The position numbers and the translations under genes are program-made. A DNA stretch of 64,000 bases, taken from NCBI GenBank assembly GCA_900547755.1, contig URIC01000003.1, positions 9,069 to 73,068 of the forward strand, written 5' to 3'. The notes under the pieces were generated by a model. That model was not told the DNA's origin and did not search any database. It saw only the letters and a program-made list of their open reading frames with translations. This document shows, in pieces, positions 36,319-43,075 of the stretch; the stretch's first letter is position 1, and the number at the start of each line of letters is the position of its first letter. Source of the DNA: an uncultured Bacteroidales bacterium. Its GTDB lineage: Bacteria > Bacteroidota > Bacteroidia > Bacteroidales > Muribaculaceae.

Positions 36319-37439
36319 CAGACGGTGATAAGATTATATTCCCGTGTACCCAAACCTAATTTTACGGCGTGGATAAGTCCGGATTCCCAGTCTGTGTCGG
36401 GGTGCAGGAGTTTGAATTTGTCCTGGCCGCACAGGTCCTCGTGACGGTGAGCGTCCTCCAGTTCGTTGTCCGTAGGCAGTACGGGCGCTTTTGTGACGAG
36501 GTCCACGCATGCCTGGTCCAGGGCCACGGGGTCGGCGGAAGCGAGTATTCCGATGTCGGCCACCACAGCCGCGTCGTTGTGTCCCCAGCAGTCGCACTCC
36601 GGCGACACGTTCATAATGAAGGAGATATGGAAATGGGGTTTGTCCTTGAGTATCGCCTCGGTGTACTCGGCAATCTTGTAGTTCAGGTTTTTCGAGGTGT
36701 CCCAGCCTGCAATCACGGCGCCGCCGTGCTGGCATACGGCCACGCACTGGCCGCAGCCCACGCACTTGTCGTAGTCTATCACGGCCTTGTGGTCCTTGTC
36801 CATGGAGAGGGCCTCGTGAGCGCAGTGGCGTACGCAGACACCGCAGCCCACACAGTGTTCGCGGTCTATCACCGGTTTGGAATTGCCGTGCATCTCCAGT
36901 TTTCCGCGCACGGAACCGCCACCCATGCCGATGTTCTTCAGGGTGCCCCCGAATCCGGCCTGTTCATGGCCTTTGAAGTGCGTGAAAGAGATGATGACAT
37001 CGGCGTCAGCCAGGGCGGCGCCTATCTTGGGAGCCTTGCAGAACTCGGCGTTGTCCAAGGGTATCTCACGGTCGTCGTTTCCTTTCAGACCGTCGGCTAT
37101 TATTACCGGTGCATGCACGGCGATTGGGTTGAAGCCGTTCTCCATGGCGCTCTCTATGTGGTCGAAGGCATTGGAGCGGCGTCCGGAATAGAGTGTGTTG
37201 CAGTCCGTGAGGAAGGGGCGCGCACCCTGTTTGCGGAGCATCTCGCAGAGGCGGTTGGCGAAGTTGGGGCGTATGTAAGCCAGGTTGCCGGGTTCGCCGA
37301 AATGGAGTTTGATGGCCACAAACTGCTCTTTAAGAGGGAGTTCAAGCAGTCCGGCGCGTATGCAAAGACGCTCCAGTTTGTCCAGCAGGTTGCAGTTTGC
37401 ATTGGCCCTGAGGTTAGTGAAAAATACTTCCGAAGCCAT
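36318..37439 (-). CDS. DUF362 protein with two [4Fe-4S] ferredoxin motifs
   Basis: The 373-residue product starts MASEVFFTNLRANANCNLLD and has a DUF362 domain (FVAIKLHFGEPGNLAYIRPN, then IISFTHFKGHEQAGFGGTLK) followed by two Cys clusters, CVGCGVCVRHCAHEAL and CVGCGQCVAVCQHGGA, at about residues 190-235. Such proteins are presumed iron-sulfur redox proteins of unknown substrate. The frame is open to 37832, but a promoter at 37480-37511 and the family N-terminus support the start at 37439. It is coupled to the downstream P-loop kinase gene. Confidence 0.9.
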   Translation of the reverse strand: MASEVFFTNLRANANCNLLDKLERLCIRAGLLELPLKEQFVAIKLHFGEPGNLAYIRPNFANRLCEMLRKQGARPFLTDCNTLYSGRRSNAFDHIESAMENGFNPIAVHAPVIIADGLKGNDDREIPLDNAEFCKAPKIGAALADADVIISFTHFKGHEQAGFGGTLKNIGMGGGSVRGKLEMHGNSKPVIDREHCVGCGVCVRHCAHEALSMDKDHKAVIDYDKCVGCGQCVAVCQHGGAVIAGWDTSKNLNYKIAEYTEAILKDKPHFHISFIMNVSPECDCWGHNDAAVVADIGILASADPVALDQACVDLVTKAPVLPTDNELEDAHRHEDLCGQDKFKLLHPDTDWESGLIHAVKLGLGTREYNLITV

Positions 37440-37479
37440 AGTTATGAATTTATTTGTGTTAAACGGTTTCTTTGAAATG

Positions 37480-37511
37480 CAAATATAGGAAAATATTTCA
37501 ACGCTGGCAAA
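37480..37511 (-). promoter_or_regulatory. Promoter for DUF362-kinase pair
   Basis: Minus strand: TTTG (37511-37508), 20 nt, TATATTTG (37487-37480). It fixes the DUF362 start at 37439 with a leader near 34 nt. Confidence 0.8.
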
Positions 37512-37543
37512 TCTGCAGACGCGGCCTCTTGAATGAAAAAGGC

Positions 37544-37592
37544 TCCGGGCGGGGCCGTGGCAGAATATGACTGCCGTCGGACCTCGCCCGGA
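37544..37592 (-). terminator. Terminator after the 37.6-kb membrane-protein gene
   Basis: Stem TCCGGGC / GCCCGGA extended by further pairs toward GGCAG / CTGCC; on the minus strand it is followed by AGCCTTTTTC. Confidence 0.7.
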
Positions 37593-37626
37593 ATATGTGT
37601 TGCGGTGATTATTTTTAAACAGCTTC

Positions 37627-38130
37627 TTACTTGTCTTGTGAGTTGACGTCCGCTTTGACGCCGGCGTTGATGTCGATGTACTGTGCGGGTTTGCTGAGCC
37701 AGCTGATGAACTTGCGTATGGGGGCAATGATGAAGAGCTGTACCAGGTCACGGAATATGGCGATGTAAATCGGCATATAATAGAAAGCGATGAGTGTGCC
37801 GAAGAAAGCGCCGAAAGCTGTAACGACACCACTTTTGAATCCGACTATCAGAGCGGCGAAAGCCACAATCACGCCGATAAAGTATCCGAGAACGATAGTG
37901 GCGTCGAACATGAACTCCAGGAAGAAGCGTTTCAGATAGGAGAGTACGGGCCAGAGTGAGTCTATATGAGACAGGTCAAGCTGATTTTCCCTTTTTGCTT
38001 GCGCCACTTTGTTGACTGATTTAATCCATGTTTTCCAGGGCCATACAAAAAGGAAACTGAGGATGGCGAGAATGGATGTCAGAACGGCGGTACCGATATT
38101 CTGAGTGTCGTTGTTGGTCTGTTCATTCAT
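37627..38130 (-). CDS. Hypothetical multi-pass membrane protein
   Basis: The 167-residue protein has about four hydrophobic segments: AVLTSILAILSFLFVWPW near the start, then TIVLGYFIGVIVAFAALIVG, VVTAFGAFFGTLIAFYYMPI and a weaker one after it. The C-terminus is hydrophilic and polar. I do not recognise a family. It is 65 nt downstream of another membrane-anchored hypothetical gene, with a 19-bp tandem repeat between them and a terminator after it, so the two form a transcription unit. Confidence 0.75.
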   Translation of the reverse strand: MNEQTNNDTQNIGTAVLTSILAILSFLFVWPWKTWIKSVNKVAQAKRENQLDLSHIDSLWPVLSYLKRFFLEFMFDATIVLGYFIGVIVAFAALIVGFKSGVVTAFGAFFGTLIAFYYMPIYIAIFRDLVQLFIIAPIRKFISWLSKPAQYIDINAGVKADVNSQDK

Positions 38131-38149
38131 AATTCAGGATGTGTTTTAA

Positions 38150-38187
38150 TGTTTGTAAAGTGAATATATGTTTGTAAAGTGAATATA
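38150..38187. repeat. Two tandem 19-bp repeats between membrane-protein genes
   Basis: TGTTTGTAAAGTGAATATA occurs at 38150-38168 and exactly again at 38169-38187, in the gap between the two genes of the unit. Confidence 0.85.
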
Positions 38188-38195
38188 AGGGTCTT

Positions 38196-38765
38196 TTAAT
38201 TTACGAAACCCGAGAGATTTGCAGTGAAGGTCTTGTTTTTGTAGTTGGTGAATGTACCGTTAAGGGATGCGGAGCCGTCTTCCTTGATTACAAGAATACC
38301 GGAGATTTCGCCGGTCACCATATCGCCGTTGGACTCTGTGATATATACCGTGTGGGTATCGGGGTCGTAGGTGCCATTGAGGGGAAGAGGGGAGTCGCCC
38401 CATACGTCGCTGCCGGTAATGGAGGTTCCGTTGATTGTGATGTCAAACGATTTGATGCTGTATTTGCCTATGTTGCCTGACAAGGAGACAGAGCAATTAA
38501 GGTTTTCGGAGACAGATGTTTCCACTTCGGGTTCGGGCGTTGCTTCTGTCACCGGTTCGCTTTCTTCGTTTTCTTCAGTCTCGGCCGGCTTCTCGAAGTC
38601 GGAGAACGATTCGGTCGGTTCTTCGGTTTGTTCTTCGTCGCTGCCGCTTCTGCGCGAGGAAAAATCAATCCCGGTAAATACGAGGATGAGTGTCCCGATT
38701 AGGATGCCTGTCACGGCAGCTCCTCCAAACCACATCAGTAATGGTTTTGCGTTGGATTGTGTCAT
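38196..38765 (-). CDS. Hypothetical single-pass membrane-anchored protein
   Basis: The 189-residue protein has one N-terminal membrane segment (LLMWFGGAAVTGILIGTLIL, residues 9-28), a low-complexity acidic linker rich in Glu, Thr and Pro (about 40-85), and a C-terminal beta-rich domain with repeated ITxS/NGT strands (NGTSITGSDVWGDSPLPLNG). It probably displays the C-terminal domain outside the inner membrane. Family not recognised. It is the first gene of a two-gene unit and has a full-consensus promoter with a perfect palindrome over the predicted start site, so it is probably regulated. Confidence 0.75.
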   Translation of the reverse strand: MTQSNAKPLLMWFGGAAVTGILIGTLILVFTGIDFSSRRSGSDEEQTEEPTESFSDFEKPAETEENEESEPVTEATPEPEVETSVSENLNCSVSLSGNIGKYSIKSFDITINGTSITGSDVWGDSPLPLNGTYDPDTHTVYITESNGDMVTGEISGILVIKEDGSASLNGTFTNYKNKTFTANLSGFVN

Positions 38766-38860
38766 AGTTTTTTTAGTTTTTGTAAATCCGGTTCAGTTGT
38801 AATCAGTCAGTAGACCGGGTGATTTAAGGGAATGAAGTCTACATTGCAAAGAGTCGTCTG

Positions 38861-38879
38861 TGCAAACGCTGCGTTTGCA
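38861..38879. promoter_or_regulatory. Perfect palindrome over the predicted start site
   Basis: TGCAAACGC T GCGTTTGCA: 9-bp arms around a single base. It lies just downstream of the -7 box at 38885-38892, covering the expected +1 region, so a repressor operator is the simplest reading. Confidence 0.55.
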
Positions 38880-38884
38880 TACGG

Positions 38885-38916
38885 CAAAGTTATGGTTTTT
38901 TCACACAATAAACAAA
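38885..38916 (-). promoter_or_regulatory. Promoter for the two membrane-protein genes
   Basis: Minus strand: TTTG (38916-38913), 20 nt, TAACTTTG (38892-38885). The leader to the ATG at 38765 is about 110 nt. Confidence 0.82.
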
Positions 38917-38952
38917 TTTTAATACAATTATTTTTTTGTCAAAATGACAAAA

Positions 38953-38981
38953 AGGCCGAGCTGAAGAATTTGGCTCGGCCT
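38953..38981 (-). terminator. Terminator after the COG0523 gene
   Basis: Stem AGGCCGAGC / GCTCGGCCT with an 11-nt loop; on the minus strand the tail is TTTTTGTC. Confidence 0.8.
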
Positions 38982-39024
38982 CGTTTAGGCGTTTAGGAAT
39001 GATGGAAGATGACTCAGAACGGAT

Positions 39025-40287
39025 TTATATGCCGGCGGTGGGGGAAGAGGCGGCAGCAGGCATATAATCGGTGACGAGCATAGCGTCAAGGTCGCGGCTC
39101 AGGGCTTCGCGGTCAATGTCCTGACCTATGAATACAAGTTTTATCATGCGGTCTCCGAATACAGGGTCCCAATCGCGGGCAAAATCCGGGTCCATCTCCA
39201 TGAGACGCTCGCGGTCCTCTTCCGGCGCTGTGGCGTACCATTGCCCGGCCTCGGATACATGTTTCTGCACGCCGGCCTGCTCGAACAGCAGTGACATATC
39301 TGTGTTATGGCTGAAATACAGTACACCTTTGGTGCGGATTATGTTTTTGGGCCAGCGGGAGGCGCAGTAATAGTCGAACTTGTTGAAGTCGAAAGGTTGC
39401 CGCCGGTAATATACGAAAGTTCCTATCCCATACTCTTCCGCTTCGCCTTGCCCGTGGTGGTGATGGTGGTGGCAATGTTCATGTTCGTGTTCATGGCAGT
39501 GGTGGTGTCCGTGTCCGTGATGCGCCTCTTCTTCCTGCTCTTCGGTCACCGGACGTTCCAGTTCCTGTACCCAGGTGGCCGCCGTCACGGTCTTTTCGAA
39601 ATCAAACAGTCCGGTATCCAGAAGGTTTTCCAGAGGAACATCGCAATAGTCGCACCCGATAATCCGGGCCTTCGGCTGCAGGGCACGTACCACGGCGCGT
39701 ATTTTGTCGGCCTGTTCGGGAGAGACCTCGGAAATTTTGTTGAGCAGCACGAGGTTGCAGAACTCTATCTGTCGGACCACAAGGTCCTCTATCTGTTCAT
39801 CGTCTATGTCGGAGGCGGCAAGAGCCTTTCCCCCCTCGAAATCGGTAAGCATCCGCAAGGCGTCTACGACAGTGACTATACAGTCCAGGCGCGGCCCCGT
39901 CACCTTGTTCTCCATCGCCTGTAGGCTCATGGCGCAGATGGTCCGGGCTATAGGCTCCGGTTCGCAGATGCCGCTTGCCTCTATTACGATGTAATCGAAC
40001 TCTCCGGCATCTATGAGTCCCTGTATCTGGGCTATCAGGTCCGCGCGGAGGGTACAGCAGATGCAGCCGTTCTGGAGGGATACAAGGTCGTCGGCGCCAT
40101 TCTGACCGACTATTCCTCCTTTACGTATCAGCGAAGCGTCGATGTTCACCTCGCCTATATCATTGACAATAACGGCAAACCGTATTCCCTTGCGGTTGGA
40201 CAGGATTCGGTTGAGCAATGTGGTTTTCCCGCTGCCCAGGTAGCCGGTGAGCAGAAGTACGGGCAGTGAAACTGACATGGTATTCAT
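39025..40287 (-). CDS. COG0523 GTP-dependent metallochaperone (CobW/ZNG1-like)
   Basis: This 420-residue GTPase belongs to the G3E COG0523 group that delivers or allocates metal (often zinc) to client proteins. It has Walker A GYLGSGKTTLLN (residues 17-28), NDIGEVNIDASL, the metal-binding CxCC motif in NGCICCTLR, and the NKISE base-recognition segment. Between the GTPase and C-terminal CobW-C domain is a very His-rich loop: 16 His and 2 Cys in 23 residues. The C-terminal domain follows with RPFDFNKFDYYCASRWPKN. No zinc-uptake gene or clear Zur-type operator was seen next to it. A -7 box lies about 50 nt upstream. Confidence 0.92.
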   Translation of the reverse strand: MNTMSVSLPVLLLTGYLGSGKTTLLNRILSNRKGIRFAVIVNDIGEVNIDASLIRKGGIVGQNGADDLVSLQNGCICCTLRADLIAQIQGLIDAGEFDYIVIEASGICEPEPIARTICAMSLQAMENKVTGPRLDCIVTVVDALRMLTDFEGGKALAASDIDDEQIEDLVVRQIEFCNLVLLNKISEVSPEQADKIRAVVRALQPKARIIGCDYCDVPLENLLDTGLFDFEKTVTAATWVQELERPVTEEQEEEAHHGHGHHHCHEHEHEHCHHHHHHGQGEAEEYGIGTFVYYRRQPFDFNKFDYYCASRWPKNIIRTKGVLYFSHNTDMSLLFEQAGVQKHVSEAGQWYATAPEEDRERLMEMDPDFARDWDPVFGDRMIKLVFIGQDIDREALSRDLDAMLVTDYMPAAASSPTAGI

Positions 40288-40336
40288 AGTTCTGAATTTT
40301 TCAAATTAAAACAAGGACACAGCCTTTTTCGGTCTG

Positions 40337-40344
40337 CAAATATA
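40337..40344 (-). promoter_or_regulatory. -7 box for the COG0523 gene
   Basis: TATATTTG on the minus strand; the -33 region is not clear. Confidence 0.5.
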
Positions 40345-40365
40345 GCGAAATTTTTGAAACAGTCT

Positions 40366-41568
40366 CTAAATAGAAGAGAGAATAAGGGCGTTGGCGCGGT
40401 CGATCGTAGAGGTGTCGAGGCTGGCCAGATAAATCCGGGTGGTGTTTTCGGAGCCATGTCCCATTCCTTCGCTGATTACACTTACGGGTATTCCTTTGGT
40501 CTTGGCTGCGGAAGCCCAGCTGTGGCGCGCCACATAGAAGGTCAGGTGTCCTTTCAGCCCCACTTTGGAGGCTATCTTTTTCAGGCTGTAGTTTATGTTG
40601 TAGCTCTTGTTGCGGTAAGCGTTCCGGGGATTGGCATCGGAGTCGCGGAGTATGGGCAGCAGGTAGTGGCTCTCATGTGCCGGGTATTTGTTGAGGATGC
40701 TCTGCATTTCTTTGGTCCATTTTATATGGAGTTTCTGTCCGGTTTTACGCCGACGGTAGGTGAGTATGCCTTTGTTCAGGTCGCTCTTTTTCAGAAACGC
40801 CATGTCTACCAGGCTCATGCCCCGTAAGAAGAATGAGAGCAAGAACATATCCCGGGCGAAGTCCAGGTTGCTCTCCTGCGAGAGGTCGAGAGCCTTGATT
40901 TTTCTGATTGCCGACAGCGGCAGGGCACGCTTCATAGTCTTCTCTATGCCGGTGTACACCTTGCGGAACGGATTCCGGTTCTCTATGATGCCTTTGTCTA
41001 CGGCACGGTTGTAGACGGCTCGCAGAATACGGGTATAGAACGAAATCGAGTTGGGAGTCAGTCCCCGGGCTTGCAGCCACGCCTCGTAGGACATCATCAT
41101 TTCGGAAGAGAGGCAGTCCAACAGCACGTCTTCCCCCTTGTGGAATTTCTTGAAGCTGTTCAGAGCGGCCAGGTATGTCTCGGCTGTACGGAGCTTGTCG
41201 TTCTGCCGGAGTTCGGCAATAACCTCCTCCATGAAGTTGAAGAGGGAGAACCTGGCTGTGAAGAGTTGAAATTCGCATACTATATCGTCCACTGAATAAG
41301 AAAGCCTTTCTGCGTCCAGCCTGCGCCCTATTTTACTGAATCGTTCTAAGTCCCGCTGTATGTTTTCCCACATGGAGTGAATCAGCTCACGGCGCTGGCT
41401 GTCGGGGGTGGTGTACAACATTGAACGGGTAGTGTCCCATTCTGAAGAGAATATTCGGTAGGGTGTGTTGAGGTGCCGCACCTTTCGTTCATGGATAATC
41501 TGGTAATAAACAGTGCCCTCATAGTCGGACAGTGCGGAAGGACGGAATTTAACTTGTATAGAGGTCAT
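40366..41568 (-). CDS. Tyrosine recombinase / DNA-invertase-like integrase (int1)
   Basis: The 400-residue protein starts MTSIQVKFRPSALSDYEGTV, an arm-binding N-terminal domain, then a SAM-like core-binding domain, then the catalytic domain: Arg in LRGMSLVDMAF, beta-hairpin Lys in YRRRKTGQKLH, YVARHSWASAAK (Arg-His), and the nucleophile Tyr in TTRIYLAS. It is closely related to int2 at 46456 (the same blocks throughout, about 60-65% by eye). This size class includes Bacteroidota DNA invertases and element integrases. The frame is open to 41625, but alignment with int2 fixes the start at 41568. Confidence 0.93.
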   Translation of the reverse strand: MTSIQVKFRPSALSDYEGTVYYQIIHERKVRHLNTPYRIFSSEWDTTRSMLYTTPDSQRRELIHSMWENIQRDLERFSKIGRRLDAERLSYSVDDIVCEFQLFTARFSLFNFMEEVIAELRQNDKLRTAETYLAALNSFKKFHKGEDVLLDCLSSEMMMSYEAWLQARGLTPNSISFYTRILRAVYNRAVDKGIIENRNPFRKVYTGIEKTMKRALPLSAIRKIKALDLSQESNLDFARDMFLLSFFLRGMSLVDMAFLKKSDLNKGILTYRRRKTGQKLHIKWTKEMQSILNKYPAHESHYLLPILRDSDANPRNAYRNKSYNINYSLKKIASKVGLKGHLTFYVARHSWASAAKTKGIPVSVISEGMGHGSENTTRIYLASLDTSTIDRANALILSSI

Positions 41569-41860
41569 GGTATAACTTTTTAGGTTTTTCCTTAAAAGAC
41601 TGCCCAAAATTAAATAATTTTTCAATAAATGCAGTGTATGCGGAGATTTTTTTTGAGTTTAAGGTATTTGGAAGATGCTTTAAAGCGTAAAACAGGGTAT
41701 CCCCGAGGGACTGTGGATATCGCTTTAATTTCCTTTTTTACCGTCATTCGAAGTGTTCTTCCGCCAATCGGTAAAAATGGTATTTGTTTCCGTATTTATG
41801 GTAACTGTTGAATCGTAAATAATATGCAATTTTGCATCGGCAAAAGAAATCTCATATAAT

Positions 41861-41900
41861 CAATTGCACTCAATCGTTTGTAATTGCACTCCGATGTTTG
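41861..41900. repeat. Tandem 20-bp near-repeat near int1
   Basis: AATTGCACTC-N4-GTTTG occurs in 41861-41880 and 41881-41900 with 15 of 20 positions identical. It is about 290 nt upstream of int1. Confidence 0.65.
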
Positions 41901-42030
41901 ACAGGAGTACCGAGTATTCAAAAAGGAAAAAATAGGCATTTAAAGAGTAACGAGTAATTCAAGAATGGATGGGTGAAGTCATGTAGTTGAAAAGAAGTTT
42001 ATTATTGATTATCAGACATCAGAATTGGAA

Positions 42031-42059
42031 ACGGGGTTGTGCGGTCCGCACAACCCCGT
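42031..42059 (-). terminator. Terminator after the cupin gene
   Basis: A 29-nt perfect palindrome with 14-bp arms (ACGGGGTTGTGCGG and its complement around one T), followed on the minus strand by TTTCC. Confidence 0.75.
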
Positions 42060-42097
42060 AATATGCTGAATATAGCCCGTAAGTCAGGTGTGGTCGC

Positions 42098-42508
42098 TCA
42101 GAGCCTGGAGGAGCGGTCGGTGATTTCGGCGTCGTTGGCCGTATAGGCGCCGAGGCTGCCTTCTTTGGCTTGTATGCAGATGTAGGTCATCGGTTCGGCG
42201 GAGGTGCATTTCAGATTGCGGTCGCAGCCGGTGGAAACTCGTATTACAGAGCCCCCGGAGATGTCGAACACTTCGTCGTCCACCTGGAATTTTCCTGCTC
42301 CGCTCAGTATAATATAGTTTTCTTCGTTGGCTTTGTGGCTGTGGAAGAAAGGAACGGCCTGGCCTGTGGGCATGGTGCCGAAGGAAATTTCGCAGGATGT
42401 GGCGCCGGTAGCCTCTTTTACAAACTGTTTGCCTTCGAATTTACAGATGTCGCCTACTGTGGCATGTGCGAATTTTTCGCCGCTGTTAAGGATTTTTACT
42501 TCGTTCAT
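42098..42508 (-). CDS. Cupin-domain protein
   Basis: The 136-residue protein is a small single-domain cupin, with the two conserved motifs in AVPFFHSHKANEENYIILSG (His, His and Glu as possible metal ligands) and a later strand GSVIRVSTGCDRNLKCTS. Function may be metal-dependent binding or catalysis on a small molecule; substrate unknown. It is divergent from the HxlR regulator gene, and the gap holds palindromic sites, so HxlR control is likely. A terminator follows. Length is typical for cupin_2 proteins. Confidence 0.85.
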   Translation of the reverse strand: MNEVKILNSGEKFAHATVGDICKFEGKQFVKEATGATSCEISFGTMPTGQAVPFFHSHKANEENYIILSGAGKFQVDDEVFDISGGSVIRVSTGCDRNLKCTSAEPMTYICIQAKEGSLGAYTANDAEITDRSSRL

Positions 42509-42530
42509 TTTAGTTTATGGATTTAAATGA

Positions 42531-42554
42531 TTAACTTTGTAAGTGCAAAGTTAA
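42531..42554. promoter_or_regulatory. Inverted repeat carrying -7 boxes on both strands
   Basis: TTAACTTTG-N6-CAAAGTTAA is a perfect 9-bp inverted repeat. Each arm contains TAACTTTG, the -7 consensus, one per strand, between the divergent cupin and HxlR genes. Confidence 0.6.
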
Positions 42555-42577
42555 AACGGAATATCCGGAATAACAAG
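42546..42577 (-). promoter_or_regulatory. Promoter for the cupin gene
   Basis: Minus strand: CTTG (42577-42574), 20 nt, TAACTTTG (42553-42546). The upstream HxlR-type palindromes begin three bases further out. Confidence 0.65.
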
Positions 42578-42579
42578 AC

Positions 42580-42614
42580 GTTACGGAAATGTAATATAGT
42601 TACTTCAAGGTAAC
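42580..42614. promoter_or_regulatory. Two tandem palindromic operator-like sites
   Basis: GTTAC-N6-GTAAT (42580-42595) and GTTAC-N6-GTAAC (42599-42614), spaced by 19 bp, stand between the cupin promoter and the HxlR start codon. Two dimer sites on nearly the same helix face fit autoregulated HxlR-family control. Confidence 0.6.
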
Positions 42615-42625
42615 GATTTTTGAAA

Positions 42626-43024
42626 ATGAACGCATTGTCACAGCAGGAAAACCTGAAAAAATTTACTGAGACATCGTCTTGCCCGGTGCGGAATATCATA
42701 TCGCATTTCTCCGGCAAATGGGCGATGCTGGTGCTATGTGTGCTTGCCGAGAACGGGGTCACACGGTTTAACGATATCGGCCGCGCTTTGCCGGATATTT
42801 CCTCCAAGGTACTTGCCGAGACGCTGAAGGGCCTGGAGAGGGACGGGTTGTTGTCGCGCAGGCAATATGCAGAGATTCCTCCCAGGGTGGAGTATTCGCT
42901 GACAGATCTGGGACTCAGCCTGTTGCCGCACCTCGATGCCCTTATAGGCTGGAGCATGGAGCATTTTGAGGTAATAATCGACAATCGCAACCGACATTCT
43001 GAAAAGGCCGGTAAGCCGGGTTGA
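42626..43024 (+). CDS. HxlR-family transcriptional regulator
   Basis: The 132-residue winged-helix protein has the HxlR hallmarks: CPVRNIISHFSGKWAMLVLC near the N-terminus with the conserved Cys and Gly-Lys-Trp, FNDIGRALPDISSKVLAETL as the recognition region, and LERDGLLSRRQYAEIPPRVE followed by YSLTDLG in the wing. Such regulators often sense electrophiles or oxidants through the Cys. ATG at 42626 is chosen over an in-frame TTG at 42620. Its own upstream region and that of the divergent cupin gene share two palindromic sites. A beta-lactamase gene follows after about 51 nt. Confidence 0.93.
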   Translation: MNALSQQENLKKFTETSSCPVRNIISHFSGKWAMLVLCVLAENGVTRFNDIGRALPDISSKVLAETLKGLERDGLLSRRQYAEIPPRVEYSLTDLGLSLLPHLDALIGWSMEHFEVIIDNRNRHSEKAGKPG

Positions 43025-43075
43025 GCTTTGCAGTCGGACATAATATGAGTTGAACGCTTGATTTACAAAACACCG

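Larger units (their letters stand above)
41569..42097. other. Gene-free 529-bp stretch between int1 and the cupin gene
   Basis: AT-rich stretch without a convincing gene; a 60-codon plus-strand frame at 41629-41811 has no supporting features. It holds a palindrome ATGCAA-TT-TTGCAT (41824-41837), a tandem near-repeat at 41861-41900 (AATTGCACTC, 4 nt, GTTTG, twice with a 20-bp period), and the cupin terminator at 42031-42059. The repeats are candidate recombinase arm sites. Confidence 0.6.

Noticed and set aside
36369..37475. 368-codon open frame on the plus strand
   Set aside because: Antisense to the DUF362 gene, which has its iron-sulfur motifs and promoter.
37440..37832. N-terminal extension of the DUF362 protein
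   Set aside because: It reads across a terminator hairpin and a consensus promoter.
41629..41811. 60-codon plus-strand frame upstream of int1
   Set aside because: No promoter, no domain, and AT-rich surroundings typical of non-coding DNA.
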